From HyVt-105 sp049975425 (GTDB lineage Bacteria; Bacteroidota; Bacteroidia; Bacteroidales; VadinHA17), in NCBI GenBank assembly GCA_049975425.1, contig JBNGDI010000040.1, positions 1 through 21,622 on the forward strand: a DNA stretch of 21,622 nucleotides, read 5' to 3'. Below, one piece after another: positions 15,331 through 21,622 of this stretch; the first letter of the stretch is position 1; each line of letters starts with the position of its first letter. The translations under genes were made by a program, and so were the position numbers. The notes under the pieces were generated by a model. It saw nothing but the letters and a program-made list of their open reading frames with translations, ran no database searches and was not told the DNA's origin.

Positions 15331-16149
15331 TTATGTCCTCCTGGGTCCATAAATTATAAATCCAATCCCTGCTAAAATGAAAGGGATGCTCAATAGTTGC
15401 CCCATATTTAAAGCCATTCCTTCTTCAAATCCAACTTGGTCTTCCTTTACAAATTCGATTACAAATCTGGCAGTAAAAAATAAAACAGAACCAAGTCCAA
15501 AAAAGAATCCGTTTTTAAGCCTGTCTCTCTTTTTTTTGTAAAGAATCATCATAGCCGCAAAAATGATGAAATAGGAAATCGCTTCATATAATTGGGCCGG
15601 GTGCCTCGGCAGGTTATCTACTCTCTCAAATATCACACCCCAGGGTTTTGTTGTCGGCATGCCAATTATTTCAGAATTCATAAAGTTGCCAAGTCTTATA
15701 AATCCAAAGCTCAATCCTGAAACAACCGCTATCAAATCAATCGTGTCAATCATGGAGTGTTTTGTTTTTCGAGAATAGAAATATAATGCAATCAGTAATC
15801 CCAGTATTCCACCATGACTCGCCAATCCTTGATATCCAGTAAACTTTATCCCCCCATCGGGATGAAAAGTAATGGGAAGAAACATCTCTAAAGGATGTGA
15901 TAAATAATAAGATGGCTCATAAAATAAACAGTGTCCTAATCGTGCCCCTGCCAGTATTCCAATCATACCATAGATTGTTAGTTTCTCAAGATTCTCAGAA
16001 GGAATGTTTTCTCTTTTGTAAATCCAGCCTAAAATGTAGAGGCAAAGAATCAATCCACTAACAAAGAGCAATCCATAGTATCTGATCGAAATCCCGAAAA
16101 TATTAATAATCTCAGGGTCAGTGTTCCAGTGAATATAGATTAATATCAT
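15331..16149 (-). CDS. lgt: Prolipoprotein diacylglyceryl transferase
   Basis: The 272-residue, multi-pass membrane enzyme transfers diacylglycerol from phosphatidylglycerol to the lipobox cysteine of prelipoproteins. The family start YIHWN...DPEI and FGISIRYYGLLF is present. Further motifs are GARLGHCLFYEP (68-79), SHGG (His112, aligning with E. coli His103), IRLGNFMNSEIIG (Arg152, Asn155), RHPAQLYEA (182-190) and ARFVIEF (Arg228, aligning with E. coli Arg239). Length and motifs indicate an intact, probably active enzyme. It overlaps the end of the upstream SDR gene by 32 bp and ends 13 bp before a repeat copy. Its AT-rich, cassette-like setting suggests an accessory copy in addition to a housekeeping lgt elsewhere; that second copy is an inference. 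Confidence 0.95.
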   Translation of the reverse strand: MILIYIHWNTDPEIINIFGISIRYYGLLFVSGLILCLYILGWIYKRENIPSENLEKLTIYGMIGILAGARLGHCLFYEPSYYLSHPLEMFLPITFHPDGGIKFTGYQGLASHGGILGLLIALYFYSRKTKHSMIDTIDLIAVVSGLSFGFIRLGNFMNSEIIGMPTTKPWGVIFERVDNLPRHPAQLYEAISYFIIFAAMMILYKKKRDRLKNGFFFGLGSVLFFTARFVIEFVKEDQVGFEEGMALNMGQLLSIPFILAGIGFIIYGPRRT

Positions 16150-16975
16150 TTCTTATATATTGTTTCTTTATTCCACGAATAATCTTCGACCATAACCATG
16201 GAACCATGGATGGAAAAAGACGATATAACCACCAGAATGGGATCTGTATGCGAGGAGATACAACAATCCCCTTATTTTTCAAAACTCCCCTCATCATATG
16301 GTTAATGCAATCTTCCGGTTTTGGATAATGATGTTTCTTTTTCCTGTATTTTATGTCATGTTCTATAACATAGTCAGTTACATTTAATGCAGATTCATGC
16401 ATGGGAGTTTCTAAATATCCCGGACAAAGAGCAGTAACACAGATCCCATATTGTTTCGCTTCAGATCGCAGATTAAGAGTAAAGCCAACGGCAGCATGTT
16501 TGGAAGCACTATAGCCTGTCATTAATCCACCTGGCATAAGGCCCGCAAATGAAGCAACATTTATTATGTGGCCATTTCCTTGTTTCATCATGATGGGGTA
16601 TGCCAACCTACATCCATAGATTACACCCCAGAAGTTTACATCCATCATTTTATGCCAGTGTTCCAGAGTCATATCTTTAAACTCACCGTTAATTGCTGCA
16701 CCTGCATTATTGAAAAGGAAATCAATACGTCCATATTTATCAATTGTGTCGGATATCATTTTTTCTACTTCTTCAACACGACAGACATCTACCTGAAGTG
16801 CAAGTCCGTTTCCTCCTTTTTCCTTTATGCGGTTGCATGTCTCATTTGCGGATGCCATGTTAATATCTGCAACTACTACAACAGCCCCTTTTTGAGCAAA
16901 ATACTCAGCAATTGCTCTGCCAAGGCCGGAACCAGCTCCAGTAACTATAGCAATTTTCCCGTTTATTTTTTTCAT
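16118..16975 (-). CDS. Short-chain dehydrogenase/reductase (classical SDR)
   Basis: Classical SDR with Rossmann motif TGAGSGLG (12-19), an Asp37 at the end of the second strand (VVVADIN) that favours NAD(H), NNAG (89-92), structural Asn114 and the catalytic Ser142-Tyr155-Lys159 (VASFAG, YSASK). The C-terminal tail of about 50 residues is rich in Trp, Arg and Lys (IQIPFWWLYRLFPSMVPWLW) and may associate with the membrane. The frame opens at 17008, but ATG 16975 has AGGAGC 6 nt upstream and begins MKKINGKIAIVTG, the normal SDR start, giving 285 residues. The 3' end overlaps lgt by 32 bp, so the two are probably co-transcribed. The substrate (alcohol, ketone, sugar or lipid) is not identifiable. 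Confidence 0.9.
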   Translation of the reverse strand: MKKINGKIAIVTGAGSGLGRAIAEYFAQKGAVVVVADINMASANETCNRIKEKGGNGLALQVDVCRVEEVEKMISDTIDKYGRIDFLFNNAGAAINGEFKDMTLEHWHKMMDVNFWGVIYGCRLAYPIMMKQGNGHIINVASFAGLMPGGLMTGYSASKHAAVGFTLNLRSEAKQYGICVTALCPGYLETPMHESALNVTDYVIEHDIKYRKKKHHYPKPEDCINHMMRGVLKNKGIVVSPRIQIPFWWLYRLFPSMVPWLWSKIIRGIKKQYIRNDINLYSLEH

Positions 16976-17032
16976 TGTCCTGCTCCTCATTTTACCATAT
17001 ATTTTCATTGATTCCGGGCAAGTTTATTTTCC

Positions 17033-17145
17033 ACAATGTTCCTGCGGTATGTGGCCGGGCGGGTGCAGCCTGCCTGCCGGCAGGCAGGTTCAACATGCAC
17101 TTCTCACCGGGCCTTTTATGCCGCTCAGAGGCCTGTTTATATAAG
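17033..17145 (+). repeat. Intergenic repeat copy 3 with extended REP-like palindrome
   Basis: It is nearly identical in its left half to copy 2 and in its right half to copies 1 and 2 (GCTCAGAGGCCTGTTTATAT). The central palindrome is longer here, CCTGCCTGCCGGCAGGCAGG, a perfect 20-bp self-complementary sequence. The copy lies 5' of the SDR gene and directly abuts the left end of the insertion sequence. Confidence 0.8.
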
Positions 17146-17157
17146 TATTAAGTGATA

Positions 17158-17263
17158 AATATCAGTACATCGTTTACATAAAATATCAATACATCGTTTA
17201 CATAAAATATCAATACATCGTTTACATCTAAGGAAGACCAAAATATCATAAGATCGTTTACAT
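17158..17263 (+). repeat. Four left-end 22-bp transposase-binding-type repeats
   Basis: Copies at 17158-17179, 17182-17203, 17206-17227 and 17242-17263 share AATATCA-x7-TCGTTTACAT (x = 5 to 7 variable positions). The first three are spaced exactly 24 bp apart; the fourth is 36 bp further. The last copy is part of a hairpin GATCGTT-TACAT-AACGATC (17252-17270) just before the transposase gene and could double as an operator. Confidence 0.8.
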
Positions 17264-17320
17264 AACGATCGATTACGTTCTTTGAAATATTGTTTTTTCG
17301 TCTCCATAAACCTAATTATT

Positions 17321-18469
17321 ATGGAAAACGATCTAATTCTCAGGCAACAGGCAGTGGAGCTGTATTTAAAAGATGTTCCAATTTCTGACATTGTTCAAAA
17401 GCTTGGACGATCACGACAATGGGTCCATAAATGGATCACCCGTTATCGTGCTGAGGGTGGAGATGACTGGTATTTATCCAGATCTACGGCACCCAAGCAA
17501 GCTCGCAACCGGACTCCCCCAAAAAAGGAGGAACTGGTGATCAATTTCAGAAAGGCTTTGATCGAACGTCGCTATTCTCAAACGGGTGCATTAAGCATCA
17601 TATACGAGTTTGAGCGTATGGGATTAAAACCACCTTCAATACCCACTATTAACAGGATTTTGAAACGGAACAATCTGATTACTCCCAGCAGTGTAAAACA
17701 GAGGAAAGGCATTGAATACCCGAACTATTTTACGCTTATCCAACAGATGGATCTGGTAGGTCCCAGGTATCTTACCGGAGGATCCCGATTCTATTTTCAA
17801 AACATTATTGATATTGAAAATCATCATGTTGGAGTTTATCCGATCAGAGATAAAAGCTCCCTAACGATAGCCCAACGCCTTGCACACTTCTGGACCGTTT
17901 ATGGAATGCCAGATTACCTCCAAATGGATAATGAACTATCATTCAGAGGAAGTAATCGTCATCCCAGAAGCCTTGGTGTTGTAATAAGGCTAGCCCTTTC
18001 ACAAGGAGTAACACCAATTTTCATTCCACCATCTGAACCATGGAGGAACGGAGTAATTGAAAAGTTCAACTCGAACTTGGCCAAATACTTCTTCTCTGTC
18101 CAGAGGTTCACTTCGTTTGAAGACATGGAGGAGAAAACCCCCGGATTTTCAGATTATCACAATCAGAATCACCGGTACTCTACCCAAGGCAATAAAACGC
18201 CTAATCAGATAAAGTCTATCTCCCAGGAGCACAAGCTTGGGCCTATTAATCTGGAGGAGCCAATTCCCCTTGTTGATGGCTCTGTAATCTTCATACGCCT
18301 CATAAGAAGCGACAGAAGTCTTACAATACTTAGAACCAGCTTTACTGTTAAAAAAGAGTTGGTCTATACCTATGTTGTTGCAGAGCTAGTCGTAGATCAA
18401 CACGTCCTTCTCGTAAAACAGGATGGATTTGTCCACCATGTGTTCCCATTTGTAATGCCTGTTGACTGA
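17321..18469 (+). CDS. Transposase with helix-turn-helix and rve (DDE) integrase core
   Basis: The 382-residue protein has an N-terminal helix-turn-helix (about 5-50, ending LGRSRQWVHKWITRYRAEG), a second wHTH-like region (about 65-125), then the rve catalytic core with Asp144 (QQMDLVGPR), Asp203 (LQMDNELSF) and Glu247 (EPWRNGVIEKFN), the DDE triad. A C-terminal beta domain (about 320-382) follows. It catalyses strand transfer of the element. ATG 17321 is preferred over TTG 17282, because MENDLILRQQAVELYL is the usual start of such HTH domains. The gene is intact, so the IS may be active. Family assignment between IS481-like and single-gene IS21-like is uncertain. Confidence 0.9.
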   Translation: MENDLILRQQAVELYLKDVPISDIVQKLGRSRQWVHKWITRYRAEGGDDWYLSRSTAPKQARNRTPPKKEELVINFRKALIERRYSQTGALSIIYEFERMGLKPPSIPTINRILKRNNLITPSSVKQRKGIEYPNYFTLIQQMDLVGPRYLTGGSRFYFQNIIDIENHHVGVYPIRDKSSLTIAQRLAHFWTVYGMPDYLQMDNELSFRGSNRHPRSLGVVIRLALSQGVTPIFIPPSEPWRNGVIEKFNSNLAKYFFSVQRFTSFEDMEEKTPGFSDYHNQNHRYSTQGNKTPNQIKSISQEHKLGPINLEEPIPLVDGSVIFIRLIRSDRSLTILRTSFTVKKELVYTYVVAELVVDQHVLLVKQDGFVHHVFPFVMPVD

Positions 18470-18478
18470 AAAAACAAT

Positions 18479-18630
18479 ATGTCAATGAACTGCTGATATT
18501 TTGCCTTCCTTAGAAGGCGCGCCCCCCTAGGGGGGCCATGCTAGATATTTTGAACGATAGTTTTATCATATGTAAACGAGCTGCTGATATTTTGCCCAAA
18601 TAAAATCATGTAAACGAAGTGCTGATATAT
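18479..18630 (-). repeat. Right-end inverted copies of the 22-bp IS repeat
   Basis: Inverted copies lie at 18570-18591 (ATGTAAACGAGCTGCTGATATT) minus two bases of variation from 18609-18630, and a degenerate one at 18479-18500 directly after the transposase stop. They face the left-end copies. Confidence 0.75.
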
Positions 18631-18634
18631 TACA

Positions 18635-19201
18635 GGTAATCCTTACCAATCCATTTTTTTGTGCTGGTGTTGGATAGGACTTCCCTGTCCAATAAAGCTT
18701 GTCTTGTCTTAAATCTTTCAGAAATACTAACTCAATATGGGGTTGATTAATGTAATTCTTGGTTGTTGATATTTTCTCCTTAAAAGAGTCTGTACCCAAA
18801 GTGATGTAATCCGTAACTTCACTTAATTTCCTACATAAATCTTTGTTCAGAACAGAATTTGCACATTCTTCAGCTTTCGCAATTAATTTATTTACAGCCT
18901 TATCATTCGGATTTTTATTATCACCTATATCGTTTCGAGATATTGATTCTGGCCAATTAAATTGAATAAAACCACCGCATATTATGAGAAACTTGACTTT
19001 CCTGCCTTTAGGCCATTTCTCGCAAATGTCTTCGAGAAGTTGCTTGGCTTTTATTAGATTTCCTTCCCATTCGCCAGCAATGACCACTCTTCCTATGGAT
19101 GGTTTTTGTTCCTCTCTTACTTCAAATTCCCCACTTTCAGAAGCTTCCTTTAAAATGTTCTTAAATATCTTAACATCGGGTGAAATATTGAAAATAAATG
19201 C
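18635..19201 (-). pseudogene. Unrecognised gene truncated by the insertion sequence
   Basis: A minus-strand frame is open from 19201 to 18566, but its last 22 or so codons (from 18634 down) are IS right-end sequence, so the natural C-terminus is lost. The readable part has strands and helices typical of a cytoplasmic alpha/beta protein: SIGRVVIAGEWEGN, KAKQLLEDICEKWPKGRK, VKFLIICGGFIQF, and later HIELVFLKDLRQDKLYWTGK. I do not recognise the family. GTG 19087 would be the only conventional start, yet protein-like sequence continues upstream of it (KNILKEASESGEFEVREEQ) with no ATG, GTG or TTG before the stop at 19202-19204, so the N-terminus may also be damaged or start at ATT. AT-rich like its surroundings. 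Likely non-functional. Confidence 0.6.
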
Positions 19202-19221
19202 TTAACTAAAAATATATTCAT

Positions 19222-19356
19222 GTGAAAAAAAAGAACATGCCCACCCATGTAATATGGTGGATTATGCCCATAGAAATTTTTCTCTTTTTAACCATTTCTG
19301 TATTTTTTTTCATTAAAATTTGGCTATTCAGGAACAAATTAAACCCTAAATACTGA
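19222..19356 (+). CDS. Possible small single-pass membrane protein (39-44 residues)
   Basis: From GTG 19222 (44 residues) or ATG 19237 (39 residues) to TGA 19354-19356 the plus strand encodes a peptide with a hydrophobic helix (PIEIFLFLTISVFFFIKIWL) and a basic tail (FRNKLNPKY), a plausible inner-membrane topology. It fills the gap between the truncated gene and the DUF5916 gene. No Shine-Dalgarno site is visible, and AT-rich DNA can give hydrophobic frames by chance, so support is limited. No known family is recognised. Confidence 0.27.
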   Translation: MKKKNMPTHVIWWIMPIEIFLFLTISVFFFIKIWLFRNKLNPKY

Positions 19357-19404
19357 AGGAATTCTAAATTTGGATATTTTTTAAAAAACTAACGATAAAA
19401 ATCT

Positions 19405-21555
19405 TCAAATCCGGATACTTAACTGAACTTTAAAACGGAGTTGTTCTTCCTTCGTAACAAATAGCGGATTTGGAGACCACCTTCTTTCCATGTTGGTTTT
19501 ATACACCAGATAAATAATGTTTCCGGGGCGAATCTGCCAAAACAAACGACCGTTGTATCCCAACATGTTGCTTATATCATCATACTGGACATAATTGCTG
19601 ATACCTAAATCCGGTGTAAGGTAAAGTTGAAGCCTTGTTGAATAAATCGCTTCTGAAAAATCACCCTGTGGAAGTTTTGCATTTACAAAATTGCCTCCGA
19701 CCTGCAAATTCACGTATCCGTTAAATTTTAATGTTAATCCTGTTTCCAGGTCGTTATAGTGGCCGCTGTAAAATTCCCCAAACCGGTAGCTTACATCGAG
19801 CTGAACCTTTCGGTAAGAAGCAGTGTTCACTTCAGCCCTGTAATTCAGGAAGCGGTAATCGCCTTTTGGTATAGTAATCCCTTCCGATACCTCAAAATCC
19901 ATTGGCAGTACTTCGCGGTTTGGGATAACGTTAAATTCAATATGCTCGCCGCTTTCCGTCCTAAAATTTACGGGAGCAGTAAAAATGGAGCGGCTCTCCA
20001 GGATTCCATCTAAGTTCCAGTAATTGGTGACACGGAATTCAAAAAACCACTGTCGTACCAGGTCGCCCACCCATCCTTTTTCAAAGCGGGGCATATAGCT
20101 AAAACCGTTGTACAGGTAATGATAGGCGCTTCTGGGCAGGAAACCCAACCCGGGCTCAATGGAGTCGCCCATATAAATGTAGGTCATGGCAATATCCCAA
20201 AGGTCATTGGGGTAATCCAGCCTCAGGCCGGCAGCGCTTTTGCTGCCTGTCTTTTTTTCATTCCAGTTTTGAACTCCCCAGATTCCAACCAAAAAATTGT
20301 CATTTCCCATAAAACGGGATGTCTTATACTGAAAATCAACACCCAACAAAGCATTCTTTGCACCTGTCGGGTCTCCATAAGTTCCGATGATGCCTGCTTT
20401 CGATTCTTTAAAAATATTCTGAGAAATTCTCCCTGCAAACAAATTTTGAGTGGTGAGGTCATCGGTTGGCCCTGTCTGGACATCCAAAACCGCCATGTTG
20501 GTGTTTTTAATTTTCCCGAACAATTTGGTCCCAAAAATAACAGGCACCGGCGAGTTGTTGTATAATCCTATTTTTCGACTAAAAAACGGGTAAAACGATC
20601 TTGTTGAACCAAAATCAAAAATATCGGAACCCTCGAGGAAAAAAGTGCGCTTTTCAGGGAAATAGAGGGGGAACCGGGTTAAGTTCAGTTTTCGTTCATC
20701 AACCTCTGTTTCAGCAAAATCAGTATTATATGTAAATGCGGCTACAAGATTTGGTGTTATATTTTTATATACATCAAATCCACCGTCGAGTACTTTATCT
20801 GCCGGCCCCTGATTTGTCCGGTCTGCATCAAAACCAGTAATTCCATAAGGACGGATAGTAAGCCCTAATCCTTGTTTAATACTGTCGATACCTCTTAACA
20901 GGCCGGCCTCCATAGGATTGGAGAAAAAACTGTTCAGGCTGATACCGGAAAATCGGTCAACTTCCTGTTTGCGGGCAATATACCTTTCAACATTTAAACC
21001 CCATGCCTTTAAACGGGGATTAAAACTGATGGTTTTAAAAGGAATTTGTATTTCGGTGGTCCACCCCTGACTGTTAATTTTACTTTTTGCGTCCCAGATT
21101 CCGTCCCATCCCAGCGAATAATGCTCACCGTCTGCAAAACCTTCGCTCCGGGCTCCTTTGGGATTTACCACAAAAATGTAAGCCGTTCTTTTATCCTGAA
21201 AGGGGTCGAGTAAAATGCTGATTTTATCATCGTTTCGTTCCTCGCCCTGGTCGTGTTCCATGGTGTTGGAAGCAATTTTTTCGGGCTCATCATCAAAACA
21301 GGCGATACCCAAATACAAATAGTTATTGTCGTAAATTACCCTGATTTCTGTTTTTTCAGTAGGTTCATTTCCCGGATAAGGTTCAATCATTTTTAAACCG
21401 GAAAAAGGCATGGCGCGTTTCCATGCTTCATCGTTCAAATTGCCATCGAGTAACGGCGATTGATGGATACGGACAGCGACAATACTTGAATCCTGTGCAG
21501 AGGCTTTATTCGATATAAATGTCAAACAGAGACATAAAGCTATAAAATACTTCAT
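19405..21555 (-). CDS. CBM9-like / DUF5916 outer-membrane protein
   Basis: The 716-residue protein starts with a signal peptide (1-20, NKASAQ). Residues about 30-220 form a CBM9-like domain (SPLLDGNLNDEAWKRA, YDNNYLYLGIACFDDEP, WTTEIQIPFKTISF). The remainder matches DUF5916: NTDFAETEVDERKLNLTRFPLYFPEKRTFFLEGSDIFDFG, followed by alternating amphipathic strands that suggest an outer-membrane beta-barrel. It ends in a short strand (RFKVQLSIRI). Such proteins are common in Bacteroidota, but their role is not established; binding or uptake of sugars is only suggested by the N-terminal domain. Start at ATG 21555 fits the signal peptide. It does not appear to be in an operon with anything seen here; its upstream region is cut by the window edge. 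Confidence 0.88.
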   Translation of the reverse strand: MKYFIALCLCLTFISNKASAQDSSIVAVRIHQSPLLDGNLNDEAWKRAMPFSGLKMIEPYPGNEPTEKTEIRVIYDNNYLYLGIACFDDEPEKIASNTMEHDQGEERNDDKISILLDPFQDKRTAYIFVVNPKGARSEGFADGEHYSLGWDGIWDAKSKINSQGWTTEIQIPFKTISFNPRLKAWGLNVERYIARKQEVDRFSGISLNSFFSNPMEAGLLRGIDSIKQGLGLTIRPYGITGFDADRTNQGPADKVLDGGFDVYKNITPNLVAAFTYNTDFAETEVDERKLNLTRFPLYFPEKRTFFLEGSDIFDFGSTRSFYPFFSRKIGLYNNSPVPVIFGTKLFGKIKNTNMAVLDVQTGPTDDLTTQNLFAGRISQNIFKESKAGIIGTYGDPTGAKNALLGVDFQYKTSRFMGNDNFLVGIWGVQNWNEKKTGSKSAAGLRLDYPNDLWDIAMTYIYMGDSIEPGLGFLPRSAYHYLYNGFSYMPRFEKGWVGDLVRQWFFEFRVTNYWNLDGILESRSIFTAPVNFRTESGEHIEFNVIPNREVLPMDFEVSEGITIPKGDYRFLNYRAEVNTASYRKVQLDVSYRFGEFYSGHYNDLETGLTLKFNGYVNLQVGGNFVNAKLPQGDFSEAIYSTRLQLYLTPDLGISNYVQYDDISNMLGYNGRLFWQIRPGNIIYLVYKTNMERRWSPNPLFVTKEEQLRFKVQLSIRI

Positions 21556-21622
21556 TTGGTTCAGATATGATAGTGTTTCAAATAGTGTGTCTGAAGTAGA
21601 TTTTAAAAAAAGGTCTTCTCAA

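Larger units (their letters stand above)
17153..18634 (+). mobile_element. Insertion sequence with rve-type DDE transposase and multiple end repeats
   Basis: The element of about 1.48 kb begins TGATAAATATCAG and ends CTGATATATTACA (inverted TGTAATATATCAG), both with TG...CA tips. One transposase gene is present. Both ends carry several copies of a 22-bp motif, oriented inward, like the multiple transposase-binding sites known from IS21-type ends; the single ORF is more like IS481-type elements. No clear target duplication is seen next to these tips. Boundaries are inferred from where end similarity stops and could be off by a few bases. Confidence 0.75.

Noticed and set aside
14291..17145. 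True integron attC sites
   Set aside because: Orientation and placement fit, but I could not find consistent GTTRRRY/RYYYAAC core boxes in the copies and no integrase is present, so this is kept only as a hypothesis.
17153..17263. CRISPR array suggested by regularly spaced copies
   Set aside because: The units are only 24 bp apart with 2-bp gaps, there are no spacers or cas genes, and inverted copies occur at the other IS end; they are IS end repeats.

Overview
This window looks like a chromosomal segment of a member of the Bacteroidota, most likely a Bacteroidales/Marinilabiliales-type carbohydrate degrader. Pointers are a CBM9-like/DUF5916 outer-membrane protein, a GH43 enzyme with discoidin and LamG modules, a lipoprotein with an acidic Lys-Glu-Glu-Glu tail after the lipidated Cys, and promoter-like elements of the Bacteroidota TAnnTTTG type. 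The assignment is an inference from gene content, since no rRNA or other marker gene is present. Apart from the transposase and one tiny candidate ORF, all genes lie on the minus strand.

Layout from left to right. Bases 1-443 have no gene but hold a striking nested inverted repeat (70-208) that could fold into a rod-like RNA, a perfect 13-bp hairpin (14-43) and a plus-strand intrinsic terminator (388-412). Bases 444-5438 form a minus-strand operon, transcribed in the order YhaO/SbcD-like nuclease, YhaN/SbcC-like membrane-anchored coiled-coil ATPase, GH114-like lipoprotein. Bases 5662-9120 encode a 1152-residue secreted protein that joins a GH43 glycosidase, a discoidin domain, a LamG domain and a C-terminal HExxH metallopeptidase-like domain. 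Bases 9262-10524 encode a VKOR-DsbA fusion that catalyses disulfide formation, apparently with a non-ATG start. Bases 10639-13968 encode a GH54 alpha-L-arabinofuranosidase with NEW3-like, lamin-tail and repeated beta modules, a family that is mostly fungal or actinobacterial.

From about 14.4 kb the DNA becomes clearly more AT-rich and mosaic. An alpha/beta hydrolase and an overlapping SDR-lgt pair are separated and flanked by three same-orientation copies of a roughly 100-bp GC-rich repeat with a central REP-like palindrome, which is a cassette-like arrangement. An rve-type insertion sequence (about 17153-18634), with repeated 22-bp motifs in inverted orientation at both ends, follows. It cuts off the 3' end of an unrecognised gene. 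The window ends with a complete DUF5916 protein.

Functionally, the GH43 and GH54 enzymes suggest attack on arabinose-containing plant polysaccharides (arabinan, arabinoxylan). The VKOR-DsbA protein between them could oxidise cysteines of exported enzymes; the GH54 protein is Cys-rich. No SusC/SusD pair or sugar regulator is present, so this is not a complete polysaccharide utilisation locus as seen here. The YhaO/YhaN pair is a DNA-end processing module. The right third is an accessory region shaped by repeats and transposition.
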